Shown here: positions 50,260 through 59,175 of the stretch, piece by piece
Layout of the letters: each line of letters opens with the position of its first letter
Position numbering within the stretch: position 1 is the stretch's first letter
From: Robiginitalea myxolifaciens
Lineage (GTDB): Bacteria > Bacteroidota > Bacteroidia > Flavobacteriales > Flavobacteriaceae
Assembly (NCBI RefSeq): GCF_900115205.1
Contig: NZ_FOYQ01000001.1
Span: 1,453,240-1,517,239, forward strand
DNA: 64,000 nt
Reading direction: 5' to 3'
Translations under genes and position numbers: made by a program
The notes under the pieces: model-generated
Told to the model about the DNA's origin: nothing
The model's database searches: none
The model's input: only the letters and a program-made list of their open reading frames with translations

Positions 50260-52329
50260 TTAACCTCCGTAATCCAGGCGTAAGCTTAGGAAGTAATTCC
50301 GGGCATTTCCCGGATAGAAGTAGCGCGGTTCAGACCCGTTAAAGCTTCCCGCATTGATCAGGACGGAGCTGGCGTACCGGCGATTTCCCAAATTGTTGAT
50401 CCCGAAATCTAACCGGGCACGGACTTTGGGCAGGAGATTAAAATGATGCCCGGCCTGCAGGTTAATTAGCTGGTAGGCCTCGCTGTTCAGGGTATTCGCA
50501 TCCGTTAGTGGCATGGGATCCACATATTGCCAGGTGAGGGAGAGGAAGCTCCCTGCGTTGGTATCCATTCGAAAACCCCCGTAAACCCGGTTTCTGGGAA
50601 CCCCGGTAAGCGGGTTCCCGGAAAAGTCATTGTCTCCATCGACAAAATCCTGAAAACGGTGGGCATTCAGGGTATAGGAAATGAAAGGGTTAATTCGCAG
50701 ATTTTGACTGAGGGCCTTGCGATACTCAGCACTGACTTCCAGGCCCCGGTGGCGGGTGGAACCTGCGTTGCGACCTATAAACTGATCTTCTCCAACACGA
50801 TCCGCAACCAGCAGGTCTTTGATTTCCATCCAGTACAGGGCTCCCCGGATTTGCAAGGCGCGTTGCCACAACTCCAGCTGCCCACCCAATTCGTAGTTCA
50901 TGCCTTTTTCCTGACTTATTTCGGGGTTGATTACCCCATCCGGATTCAGGGATTCTTCCAGGCTGGGATTGTTGAATCCCCGACTGGCATTTGCGTAAGC
51001 AAAGGAGCCCGATCCCGGGTCATAACGAAGGGTGAACCCGGGTAGGATAATGGGGTCAAAGTCGCGTTCCCCAGACTGGTTCGTCACCCCGGTGTTGAAT
51101 AAATCCTGATACTCGTATTTGGTCTTGTTCAGGGCCAGGGTAGCTGTGGCCCGCCAGGCAGTGGTAAGGGGCACTTCCAATCGTCCAAACCACTGGGCAT
51201 AGGTGCGAAACTCCCGATTGCGGCTCAGGCGATCGCCTTGTAGGCTTCCTTGACCTTCGTTTTCGCGGTACAGATTTTCGAAGGTACTCCAGGCGTATTC
51301 GTCCCGATACTGTTCAACCCCCAGTTCAAAGCGCCCCGAGTTTTCCCCCGGACCAATGCGACCCCGAAACACCGAACGCAAACCATATCCGAGGGTATAT
51401 TCGTCCAGTATATTGAACGGTCTGGGTTCGTAATGGTCCAGGTAACTCACAAATATACTGGTGATATTTTCCAGACTATTACCCAGGGATATTCTGTCGG
51501 AAAGCCCGGCCAGGGTATAACGGTTGGCTTCGAAGCCCCGGCTTTGGGCCCAGGTAAATGCGGCCTGGGTAGGATCTTCTTCGAAAGCCGTACGGCTGAG
51601 GGAGCTTGGGATACCCGCCCGGTAATCGATATGGTTTACTAATACCCCAAGCTGGTGTCGGCGGCCGGCCTTGTAGGAGAGGTCCAATAAGAGGCCATCC
51701 CGGTCAAAGTAATTGTTTTCGCGGTATCCGTTGGTAGTCAAGCGGTTGTATCGTAGGGTAAGCTGGAGGAGACTATCCCCATAGTGCAAACCGAGGTTAT
51801 TTTTGAAGAGTCCGTAGGAGCCGGTTACCGTTCGATTCCACATTCGAAATCCTGTTGCACCCTGATCCTGGGAGCCGAGCAAGAGCGCCCCACCCAGCGC
51901 AGCGCCGTAGTTGCCAGCCTTGGGTCCCTTGATTACGCGGATGGCGCTCAGGTTTTCCAGGTCAAAGGCCTCCAGGGTAGAAGTTCCCGTTCCATTAGTC
52001 ACGGGAATATCATTGTAGTACATGCGCAGCTTGTCCGTCCCAAACAGGGTACGGGCACCTATCCCGCGAATGGTAATCCGGTTGGTATTCAGCGCCCCTG
52101 AGAGAAAGTATACGCCGGGGACTATATTGATGGTGCCCGCAAAATCGGTTGGATTATTCAGCGCTATTGCCCGACTGGTCAGGACTTCAGAGGGAATATC
52201 CCCCAGGGGATTCAATTTCCGGGATTCCACTTTCAGGATAACCTCATCCAGGGCAATAATAGAATCCTGTCCCTGGATCGGGAAGGCGAGGAATAGCAAC
52301 AGTAAAACAAGGGGGCAACGTTTGATCAT
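50260..52329 (-). CDS. TonB-dependent receptor, siderophore/vitamin type
   Basis: 689-aa outer-membrane receptor. A signal peptide (CPLVLLLLFLAFPIQGQ) precedes a short region with the TonB-box-like ALDEVILKVESRKL, a plug (TINIVPGVYFLSGALNTNRITIRGIGAR, LSAIRVIKGPKAGNYGAALGGALLL) and a barrel that ends RNYFLSLRLDYGG with a final aromatic. The carboxypeptidase-like domain of the larger receptors is absent. The compact form is like ferric-siderophore receptors, but ligand cannot be fixed. The promoter TATCTTTA lies at 52369-52376 on the minus strand. Confidence 0.88.
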   Translation of the reverse strand: MIKRCPLVLLLLFLAFPIQGQDSIIALDEVILKVESRKLNPLGDIPSEVLTSRAIALNNPTDFAGTINIVPGVYFLSGALNTNRITIRGIGARTLFGTDKLRMYYNDIPVTNGTGTSTLEAFDLENLSAIRVIKGPKAGNYGAALGGALLLGSQDQGATGFRMWNRTVTGSYGLFKNNLGLHYGDSLLQLTLRYNRLTTNGYRENNYFDRDGLLLDLSYKAGRRHQLGVLVNHIDYRAGIPSSLSRTAFEEDPTQAAFTWAQSRGFEANRYTLAGLSDRISLGNSLENITSIFVSYLDHYEPRPFNILDEYTLGYGLRSVFRGRIGPGENSGRFELGVEQYRDEYAWSTFENLYRENEGQGSLQGDRLSRNREFRTYAQWFGRLEVPLTTAWRATATLALNKTKYEYQDLFNTGVTNQSGERDFDPIILPGFTLRYDPGSGSFAYANASRGFNNPSLEESLNPDGVINPEISQEKGMNYELGGQLELWQRALQIRGALYWMEIKDLLVADRVGEDQFIGRNAGSTRHRGLEVSAEYRKALSQNLRINPFISYTLNAHRFQDFVDGDNDFSGNPLTGVPRNRVYGGFRMDTNAGSFLSLTWQYVDPMPLTDANTLNSEAYQLINLQAGHHFNLLPKVRARLDFGINNLGNRRYASSVLINAGSFNGSEPRYFYPGNARNYFLSLRLDYGG

Positions 52330-52368
52330 TCCGGATGGGAAGCACTCAATGGGTTCGGGTTTGGCTTC

Positions 52369-52402
52369 TAAAGATACCTAAATTCGGCATCCTGTTTTTC
52401 AA
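52369..52402 (-). promoter_or_regulatory. promoter of the TonB receptor at 50260-52329 (minus strand)
   Basis: Minus-strand TTG (52402-52400) and TATCTTTA (52376-52369), 23 nt apart. The last G of the box is A. Confidence 0.4.
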
Positions 52403-52418
52403 AGCGGGAATTGCGCTT

Positions 52419-52426
52419 TACTTTTG
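52419..52426 (+). promoter_or_regulatory. -7 box TACTTTTG of the exonuclease III gene
   Basis: Exact TAnnTTTG match, 32 nt before the TTG start at 52459. Confidence 0.5.
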
Positions 52427-52458
52427 TGATCAATTCCGAATAGAGTTATTCCAACCGC

Positions 52459-53223
52459 TTGAAAATTGCCTCCTATAACGTCAATGGAATCCGGGCAGCC
52501 CTGGGAAAGGGTTTCCTGAATTGGTTGCAGCAAGCTGACCCGGATGTAATCTGCCTTCAGGAGATAAAAGCAATGAAGGAACAGCTCGAACTGGAAGTGT
52601 TCGAAAAGGCGGGTTATCCCTACCATTATTGGTTCTCCGCAGAAAAGAAAGGCTATAGCGGGGTGGCCATTTTATCCAAAAAACGCCCGGACCACGTGGA
52701 ATACGGAACCGGGATCGATTATATGGATCGGGAGGGCCGCAATTTACGGGCGGATTTCAACGGCCTTTCGGTGATGAGCCTGTACCTGCCGTCGGGCACT
52801 AATATTGCCCGGCTGGAGCACAAACTACAGTATATGGCCGACTTCCAGCAATACATAGACCGATTGCGGGAGGAAAAACCCAATCTCGTTATCCTGGGGG
52901 ATTATAATATTTGCCACCAGGCTATCGACATCCATGATCCGGTTCGCAATAAGAATGTTTCCGGGTTTTTGCCGGTAGAGCGGGAATGGATCGGTAACTT
53001 TATAGCCAGCGGGTTTATCGACAGCTTTCGCTATTTCAATACTGCACCGCACCACTATACCTGGTGGAGTTACCGGGCGAACTCCCGGGCAAAAAATAAG
53101 GGCTGGCGGCTGGATTATGCCATGGTTAGCGAGGCCCTTGAACAGCAATTAAAGCGGTCCGTGATCCTGCCGCAGGCGGTTCATAGCGATCACTGCCCGA
53201 TACTTGTTGAACTGGAAAAATAA
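52459..53223 (+). CDS. xth: exodeoxyribonuclease III
   Basis: AP endonuclease and 3'-5' exonuclease of base excision repair, 254 aa. Motifs: KIASYNVNGIRAALGKGFL at the very start, the catalytic Glu35 in ICLQEIKAMK, LVILGDYNICHQAIDIHDP, WWSYRANSRAKNKGWRLDY and AVHSDHCPILVEL. The start codon is TTG at 52459. No ATG or GTG lies nearby and the protein begins exactly where the family does, so the rare start is well supported. Confidence 0.95.
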   Translation: MKIASYNVNGIRAALGKGFLNWLQQADPDVICLQEIKAMKEQLELEVFEKAGYPYHYWFSAEKKGYSGVAILSKKRPDHVEYGTGIDYMDREGRNLRADFNGLSVMSLYLPSGTNIARLEHKLQYMADFQQYIDRLREEKPNLVILGDYNICHQAIDIHDPVRNKNVSGFLPVEREWIGNFIASGFIDSFRYFNTAPHHYTWWSYRANSRAKNKGWRLDYAMVSEALEQQLKRSVILPQAVHSDHCPILVELEK

Positions 53224-53264
53224 AATTTGAGCGGGGAAACCCTTACGTAAATACGATAGATACC

Positions 53265-54305
53265 ATGGAATACACCAAGCTTCCACATACAGATATTGAA
53301 GTCAGCAAAATTTGCCTGGGAACCATGACCTGGGGAAGGCAGAATACCGAGTCCGAGGCCCATGAGCAAATGGATTATGCCCTGGACCACGGAGTGAACT
53401 TTTTTGATACGGCGGAACTCTATCCTATCCCCCCGCACCCGGATTATCCCTTCCTTACTGAAAAGTATATCGGAAATTGGTTTGCGAAAACAGGCAATCG
53501 CGACAAAGTCGTCCTCGCCACAAAAATTGCCGGGAAGGCGCCATTTACCAAACATATCCGCACTACCGGATTCAGTCCGGAATCTATTCGTGAGGCGCTG
53601 GATGCCAGTCTGGAACGGCTGCAAACGGACTATGTGGATTTGTATCAATTGCACTGGCCCGAACGCAACACCAATTATTTCGGGCAGCGCGGTTATACGC
53701 ACAGTTCTTCGGATCACTGGAAAGACAATATCCATCAGGTACTGGAAACCCTGGCCGCTCTGGTAGCCGAAGGGAAGATCCGTCAGGTAGGGCTTTCCAA
53801 TGAAACCCCCTGGGGCACCATGCGCTTTCTGGAAGAAGCCAAGGTCCATCAGAACCTGCCCCGGATGATTACCATACAGAATCCCTACAGTTTATTGAAT
53901 CGATTATTCGAAGTGGGCTTATCGGAAATTTCCATGAGATCCGGTATCGGACTGCTGGCCTACTCCCCACTTGGATTTGGGGTCCTTAGCGGGAAGTACC
54001 TCAATGATAGTGCGGCAGAGAATGCCCGATTGAAGTTATTCCCCAATTATTCACGCTATAGCGGGGACACTGCGGTAGAAGCTACCCGGGCTTACCAGGA
54101 GATCGCGACACGGCATGGCCTGAGTCTGACACAGATGGCCCTGGCTTTTGTAACCGGCAGGCCATTTATGACCAGTAACATTATCGGGGCTACCACCATG
54201 GAACAACTTCGGGAAAATATCGGGAGTAGTGCTGTGCATCTCAACCATGAGATACTGGAGGAAATCGAAGCCGTTCACAGTCAGATTCCGAATCCGGCGC
54301 CATAA
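53265..54305 (+). CDS. aldo/keto reductase
   Basis: 346-aa NADPH-dependent reductase on a TIM barrel, close to the Tas subfamily. Start LPHTDIEVSKICLGTMTWGRQNTESEAHEQMDYAL is typical. The active-site Tyr is in FFDTAELYPIPP. Also typical are LATKIAGKAPF and YVDLYQLHWPERN, and the cofactor region ends FVTGRPFMTSNIIGATTMEQL. The substrate is unknown. The start at 53265 follows the xth stop by 41 nt and shows no clear promoter. Confidence 0.93.
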   Translation: MEYTKLPHTDIEVSKICLGTMTWGRQNTESEAHEQMDYALDHGVNFFDTAELYPIPPHPDYPFLTEKYIGNWFAKTGNRDKVVLATKIAGKAPFTKHIRTTGFSPESIREALDASLERLQTDYVDLYQLHWPERNTNYFGQRGYTHSSSDHWKDNIHQVLETLAALVAEGKIRQVGLSNETPWGTMRFLEEAKVHQNLPRMITIQNPYSLLNRLFEVGLSEISMRSGIGLLAYSPLGFGVLSGKYLNDSAAENARLKLFPNYSRYSGDTAVEATRAYQEIATRHGLSLTQMALAFVTGRPFMTSNIIGATTMEQLRENIGSSAVHLNHEILEEIEAVHSQIPNPAP

Positions 54306-54330
54306 CTTTAAGGCAGGCTATTCTTGGGAT

Positions 54331-55689
54331 TTATCCGAATAGTGCCCGGACCAGTTCTTCTACCTTGGAGACTTTGCGCACTTCAATTTTTTGCGGGGTT
54401 TTCGGCAAGGAGGCTTTTGCACTCACAAAGATGGTTTTGAACCCCAAACGCGAGGCTTCTCCTATGCGCTGTTCAATGCGGGGGACCGGACGAATTTCCC
54501 CGGCCAATCCCACTTCCGCGGCAAAGCAATAGCCGCCTTCCAGGGCAATGTCTGCATTACTGGAAAGTATGGCTGCCAGTACCGCCAGGTCTATCGCCGG
54601 ATCGTCGACCTGTATGCCCCCGGTTACATTCAGGAAAACATCTTTTGCAGCCAGTTTAAACCCGGCCCGCTTTTCCAGCACCGCCAGGAGCATATTCAGA
54701 CGACGGGCTGGAAATCCCGTAGCCGAACGCTGCGGCGTTCCGTAAACAGCCGAACTAACCAATGCCTGGATCTCGATCAGCAGGGGGCGCATACCTTCCA
54801 GGGTAGCGGCAACCGCCGTTCCACTTAGCCTTTCGTTCTGGTTGGAAATGAGAATTTCCGAAGGATTGGCAACCTGCCTCAAGCCACTGCCTTTCATCTC
54901 ATAGATTCCCAGTTCTGCTGTGGAACCAAAGCGGTTTTTCAGCGCGCGAAGGATGCGAAAGAGGTAGTTGCGATCCCCTTCGAACTGCAATACGGTATCG
55001 ACCATGTGCTCCAGGATCTTGGGCCCGGCGATATTCCCGTCCTTGGTAATGTGTCCGATGAGGATTACCGGGATCTGGGATTGTTTGGCAAAGGAAATCA
55101 GTTCTGCGGTGCATTCCCGGATTTGCGAAATACTTCCGGCTCCGGCCTCCAGGTAGTCGCTGTGCAGGGTCTGTATGGAATCCACCACCACCAGTTCAGG
55201 CCCCAGGGATTCGATCTCAGAAAATATGCGTGCGGTATTTGTCTCGGTGAGGATAAAGCAGTTTTCGCTCAGGTTACCCAGGCGTTCGGCCCGCATGGCA
55301 ATTTGTCGTTGGCTTTCCTCCCCGGATACATATAGGACGCGCAAGGGAAGTTGCAGCGCGGTTTGGAGCATTAGTGTACTCTTGCCTATTCCCGGTTCTC
55401 CGCCAATTAACGTAAGCGATCCGGGAACCAGGCCGCCTCCCAGAACGCGATCCAGTTCGGCGTCCCCGGTAGGAATCCGCATTTCTTTGCCCGCTCCGAT
55501 TTCGGTAACGGCTCGCGGCTTATTGCTTGTGATGGGTTTGTTTTCGCTCTGCCAGGATTTGGCCGGCTTACGCTCCAGGACTTCCTCCACAATAGTGTTC
55601 CATTCCTTACAAGACGAACACTGCCCTACCCATTTGGCGTATTGGGTACCGCAATTCTGACAAAAAAATGCTGTTTTGGTCTTAGCCAT
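54331..55689 (-). CDS. radA: DNA repair protein RadA
   Basis: RecA-like hexameric ATPase that helps process recombination intermediates. Order: a zinc finger (FFCQNCGTQYAKWVGQCSSCKEW, residues 9-31), Walker A in LIGGEPGIGKSTLMLQTA near residue 96, Walker B LVVVDSIQTL, the KNRFGSTAELGIYEM signature, and a Lon-like C-terminal domain with VFLNVTGGIQVDDPAIDLAVLAAI. The 452 aa length is standard. Last gene of a minus-strand operon headed by panC. Confidence 0.96.
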   Translation of the reverse strand: MAKTKTAFFCQNCGTQYAKWVGQCSSCKEWNTIVEEVLERKPAKSWQSENKPITSNKPRAVTEIGAGKEMRIPTGDAELDRVLGGGLVPGSLTLIGGEPGIGKSTLMLQTALQLPLRVLYVSGEESQRQIAMRAERLGNLSENCFILTETNTARIFSEIESLGPELVVVDSIQTLHSDYLEAGAGSISQIRECTAELISFAKQSQIPVILIGHITKDGNIAGPKILEHMVDTVLQFEGDRNYLFRILRALKNRFGSTAELGIYEMKGSGLRQVANPSEILISNQNERLSGTAVAATLEGMRPLLIEIQALVSSAVYGTPQRSATGFPARRLNMLLAVLEKRAGFKLAAKDVFLNVTGGIQVDDPAIDLAVLAAILSSNADIALEGGYCFAAEVGLAGEIRPVPRIEQRIGEASRLGFKTIFVSAKASLPKTPQKIEVRKVSKVEELVRALFG

Positions 55690-55719
55690 TCGCGAAATTT
55701 CACAATGGCTAAAGATAGG

Positions 55720-56865
55720 TTAAAACCCGAAATCGGCCTTCAGTGCATCCATTTTATCGAGGGCCATTTCTTTGGTCAGGAAATCGATTTCATCCATACC
55801 AAAAGCCTTCTCAAAGGTCTTCAAAGCTTTCTTGGGTTCTCCGATAATTTCGTAGTACTCTCCTTCGAAGTAGAAACCAAGCATGGTGTCCGGGTAGGAT
55901 GCTTTGCACAGGTCGGAAAGCGGCTTCAGGGATTCCCAATCTTCCTTTTTCCGGATAGCGGCGTAGGTGGCGACGATATCGTTCAGCGCAACCTCCTTTT
56001 CGAATCCAAATAGCTCCCGAATGGTAGTGTATTTGTTTTCCAGGTAATCGTAGACCGGACCTTCAGTGGTCAACAACTCCTCCCGGTATTCCTTAGGACT
56101 AATGGGCTTAAACACTTCAAAAGTCCGTCCCCAGGCCTTGCCAATCCCGAAAGTAGCCACCGAAACCTCATCGGCTTCCTCGTACTTGTCGTAGTAATAG
56201 GTAAGGCTTTCTTTATCGAGTTGCTGCAACCTTTTGTTGAGTTCGGCTATCCGGGCATTATCCCCGGAGGACTGTCCCTCGACAATCAGGTGGTAGAATA
56301 TTTTCTGGTTTAAATCGCTCAGGCGATTCGGGATACGGCTTTCCATTTCCGGAGCCAGTAAGGGGGAAATGCTGATAAAGGCATCGAACAGGGACTTATC
56401 CTTAAACAGGTAGAAGTTCCCAAAATTTGCCGTGATGTCGTACCCCACAATCATTTTGAAAGGGGCAGCATTATAGGCACTGTGCAAATAGGGGAGGATT
56501 TCCATCCCCAGAAATTCATAGAAATTCTTTCCGCGATCGGTAGGTAAGCCGGAGACCTCATCAAATCCGCAATCCAACCAGCGCAGGTCGGCCTCATTCT
56601 GGTCGATACCTACAATAATGGTTTCCGGCATCCCCTGAAATTCGCTGTAATAGCGCGAGGTGGCCACAACCTGATCAAAAAGGCGTTCGGCATCGAGGAC
56701 GATAACCAGCGGATAGGCTTTCTCCGGGGTATAATCTTCGGGAATATAGTAGGAAACATCCCGACGTTCCTGGAGTTTAAAGGATTCAAATATTTCCCGT
56801 TTTACCTGGGCGGATACGGGAACTAAGACGAACAGCAACAAGGCTGTAGCAAGAAAACGGTTCAT
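55720..56865 (-). CDS. secreted alpha/beta-hydrolase-like protein with altered nucleophile
   Basis: 381-aa secreted protein (signal peptide ends LVPVSAQ). Esterase-D-like fold: VSYYIPEDYTPEKAYPLVIVLDAERLFDQV is its first core segment, and TIIVGIDQNEADLRWLDC gives the next. The nucleophile elbow is expected in FKMIVGYDITANFGNFYLF, but the motif that usually reads GxSxxG has Asp143 in place of Ser. The C-terminal ~100 residues are helical, TPR-like (FYFEGEYYEIIGEPKKALKTFEKAF). It may be inactive or use an Asp nucleophile. ATG 56865 fits the signal peptide. Confidence 0.85.
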   Translation of the reverse strand: MNRFLATALLLFVLVPVSAQVKREIFESFKLQERRDVSYYIPEDYTPEKAYPLVIVLDAERLFDQVVATSRYYSEFQGMPETIIVGIDQNEADLRWLDCGFDEVSGLPTDRGKNFYEFLGMEILPYLHSAYNAAPFKMIVGYDITANFGNFYLFKDKSLFDAFISISPLLAPEMESRIPNRLSDLNQKIFYHLIVEGQSSGDNARIAELNKRLQQLDKESLTYYYDKYEEADEVSVATFGIGKAWGRTFEVFKPISPKEYREELLTTEGPVYDYLENKYTTIRELFGFEKEVALNDIVATYAAIRKKEDWESLKPLSDLCKASYPDTMLGFYFEGEYYEIIGEPKKALKTFEKAFGMDEIDFLTKEMALDKMDALKADFGF

Positions 56866-56884
56866 ATGCCGGCGTTTAGAAGGG

Positions 56885-57853
56885 CTATGAATCAGCCCTG
56901 TTCCATAACGGCAGCAGGAGGAAAGATATTGCACCAAAAACAAAGACCATCAGGGTCTGGGTAATCCACATAATCCAGCCAAAAGCTTCCCCGGAATTGG
57001 AGCTGATCCCAAAGAGCATCAGGGCCTGGGCCACGGCAATCGGATACAGCCCGAGCCCCCCGGGGGTGGCGGTCATGGCAAAAGCCCCGGCGACAAAGGC
57101 CACCAGCAATTCCCCAAAACTCAACGAGAGGGTTTCGGCAACGGTGTATTTAATGACCCAAAACATGGCGATATAGGCACCCCATATCAGCAAGGTATGG
57201 GCGAGGAAAGCCCATCGCTGGCGAATTTTAAAGATGGAGGTAATCCCCTCGAGAAGCCCGCGAATAAAGTCCCGAAGTTTCAGGGCAAGGGGTGATGATG
57301 ACCTTCTCAGGAAGGCCCGTAGCAGGAACAGCCCCAGAATTCCTCCTACCAGCAACCCAATGCTAATGCCCAGGCCCAGGCCACTTTCGGACAGGTACCC
57401 CAGGATAATATCCGTCTGGGATATCAAGGCAACTAAAATGACCAGGAAAAGCATGATCAGGTCTACCACCCGCTCGGTTACGATGGTGCCAAATCCTTTT
57501 TGAAACGGGACACCCTCATACGTGGCCAGGGCGGTAGCCCTTAAAAACTCACCGGATCTCGGAATTCCAAGATTGGCCAGGTAGGCCATCAATATGATCA
57601 GGATATTGTTCCGGAGCTTGGGTTTGTAACCCATGGGTTCCAGGAGGTAGTTCCAGCGGATCGCCCGACTGACATGGCTGAATATCCCGATAAGCAGGGA
57701 GATAATCAACCAGAAAGGATTCGCCTGCCGGATATATTTCAGGATAATCCTTCGGTCTTCCTCCGAGGTCATATTGTAGGAATAGCCAATAAGGAAGAGA
57801 CCCAACGCCAGGGGCAGGATAATTTTGAGCGCTTTTTTCAGGCGGGCATCCAA
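56885..57853 (-). CDS. lysylphosphatidylglycerol synthetase-type flippase-like membrane protein
   Basis: 322-aa integral membrane protein of the UPF0104 family (the transmembrane part of MprF). About eight hydrophobic segments are present, with the typical VSRAIRWNYLLEPMGYKPKLRNN and YLANLGIPRSGEFLRATALATYEGVPFQKGFGTIVTERVVDL segments, and TATPGGLGLYPIAVAQALMLFG near the end. The synthetase domain is absent, so it would be a lipid flippase or transporter. It starts 2 nt after panD, in the panC operon. Confidence 0.92.
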   Translation of the reverse strand: MDARLKKALKIILPLALGLFLIGYSYNMTSEEDRRIILKYIRQANPFWLIISLLIGIFSHVSRAIRWNYLLEPMGYKPKLRNNILIILMAYLANLGIPRSGEFLRATALATYEGVPFQKGFGTIVTERVVDLIMLFLVILVALISQTDIILGYLSESGLGLGISIGLLVGGILGLFLLRAFLRRSSSPLALKLRDFIRGLLEGITSIFKIRQRWAFLAHTLLIWGAYIAMFWVIKYTVAETLSLSFGELLVAFVAGAFAMTATPGGLGLYPIAVAQALMLFGISSNSGEAFGWIMWITQTLMVFVFGAISFLLLPLWNRADS

Positions 57854-57855
57854 AA

Positions 57856-58206
57856 TTATTTCAGCAGGTTGGTGGCTTCGTCCGGGAAGACCAGAGCGGG
57901 GTTAAAGTTCCGCGCTTCTTCTATAGGCATGTGAGCATAGGTAATCAGGATAAGAATATCCCCCACAGCTACCTTCCGGGCTGCGGCACCATTAAGGGTT
58001 AGTTCCCCGCTTCCCCGGGGTCCGGGGATTGCGTAAGTTTCCAGGCGTTCGCCATTATTGTTGTTCACAATCTGGACTTTTTCACCCTGGATAATATTTG
58101 CGGCGTCCATAAGATCTTCATCGATCGTAATCGATCCGATATAATTCAGGTCTGCGCCAGTAACGCGCACGCGGTGAATCTTGGACTTGACAACTTCAAT
58201 TTGCAT
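57856..58206 (-). CDS. panD: aspartate 1-decarboxylase
   Basis: Makes beta-alanine from aspartate for pantothenate. The proenzyme of 116 aa cleaves itself to a pyruvoyl enzyme. The cleavage site is Gly24-Ser25 in [16 protein letters not shown]. Further typical residues are [32 protein letters not shown], which form the substrate pocket. It follows panC by 18 nt, so both precursors for pantothenate are made from one transcript. Confidence 0.96.
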   Translation of the reverse strand: MQIEVVKSKIHRVRVTGADLNYIGSITIDEDLMDAANIIQGEKVQIVNNNNGERLETYAIPGPRGSGELTLNGAAARKVAVGDILILITYAHMPIEEARNFNPALVFPDEATNLLK

Positions 58207-58224
58207 GGGGCAAAGATACGTAAG

Positions 58225-59073
58225 TTAATTAAGGGGCATATTGTCTATCAACCGGATACCTCCCAGAAAAGCGGCGATAAAAATGCGGTATTTCGCTGCG
58301 TCATCGCCCGATTTGATCGGCATCAGTGTTGCGGCATCTGCGATCTCGACATACTCTAATTTAAAGTCGGGGTGCTTCGCAAATTGCCCTCGGATATTTT
58401 CCGCAATGTCTATTGCATTTTTCATGCCAAATTGGGATTTGGCTTCTATGAGGCATTTGTAGATAAAGTTTGCCTCTTTTCGCAGCCTTTTTGTCAGGCG
58501 TTGGTTGCGTGAACTCATGGCCAGGCCGTCTTCCTCCCGCACAATAGGGCAGGGCACGATCTCTACGGGAATGTTCCGATTGCTGACCAGCTGCCGGATA
58601 ATCTGTAACTGCTGGTAATCCTTTTCCCCGAAATAGGCCCGATCCGGTCCTACAGTGAGTAATAAGCGGCTAACAATGGTTGCCACCCCTTCAAAATGTC
58701 CATCCCGATAAGCACCTTCCATTACCTTGTCCAGACCCTCAAAATCCCAGGGTTCCGAAACGATAGCTTCGGTGTACATCTCAGAAACTTCAGGGGCAAA
58801 GACTACGATCTTCGGAGAGCGCTCCCGAAGTAATTCCAAATCCCTCTCAAGGGTTCGGGGATATTTTTCGAGGTCCTCCGGGTTATCGAATTGAGTGGGA
58901 TTCACGAAGATGCTGACTACGACCAGGTCGTTGTCTTCGAGCGCTCGGGAAACCAGCTCAAGGTGTCCGCTATGGAGCGCGCCCATTGTGGGAACCAGGC
59001 CCATCGATAGCTTGTCTGCTCTGGTTTTATCACGTAAATCCCGCATTTCCCCGCGGGTTGTCAACACCTTCAT
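58225..59073 (-). CDS. panC: pantothenate synthetase
   Basis: Joins pantoate and beta-alanine with ATP. The HxGH signature is in VPTMGALHSGHLELV (near residues 30-44), then SIFVNPTQFDNPEDLEKYPRTL and PDRAYFGEKDYQQLQIIRQLV, and the SSRNQRL loop near residue 185. Length 282 aa is standard. It leads the operon with panD, the flippase-like, esterase-like and radA genes. Confidence 0.97.
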   Translation of the reverse strand: MKVLTTRGEMRDLRDKTRADKLSMGLVPTMGALHSGHLELVSRALEDNDLVVVSIFVNPTQFDNPEDLEKYPRTLERDLELLRERSPKIVVFAPEVSEMYTEAIVSEPWDFEGLDKVMEGAYRDGHFEGVATIVSRLLLTVGPDRAYFGEKDYQQLQIIRQLVSNRNIPVEIVPCPIVREEDGLAMSSRNQRLTKRLRKEANFIYKCLIEAKSQFGMKNAIDIAENIRGQFAKHPDFKLEYVEIADAATLMPIKSGDDAAKYRIFIAAFLGGIRLIDNMPLN

Positions 59074-59092
59074 ATTTTGTTGAAATAGCGTG

Positions 59093-59100
59093 CAAACTTA
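59093..59100 (-). promoter_or_regulatory. -7 box TAAGTTTG of the panC operon
   Basis: Minus-strand TAAGTTTG matches TAnnTTTG, 19 nt before the panC ATG at 59073. Divergent from the plus-strand box at 59132. Confidence 0.5.
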
Positions 59101-59131
59101 CTATAATTACGGCTATTCTGCATAATTTTTG

Positions 59132-59139
59132 TACTTTTG
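59132..59139 (+). promoter_or_regulatory. -7 box TACTTTTG of the glycogen-synthase-like gene
   Basis: Exact TAnnTTTG match, 36 nt before the ATG at 59176. Confidence 0.5.
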
Positions 59140-59175
59140 CAGCTACGTTTTCAGCTCCAATAAAATCAGGCCTGT

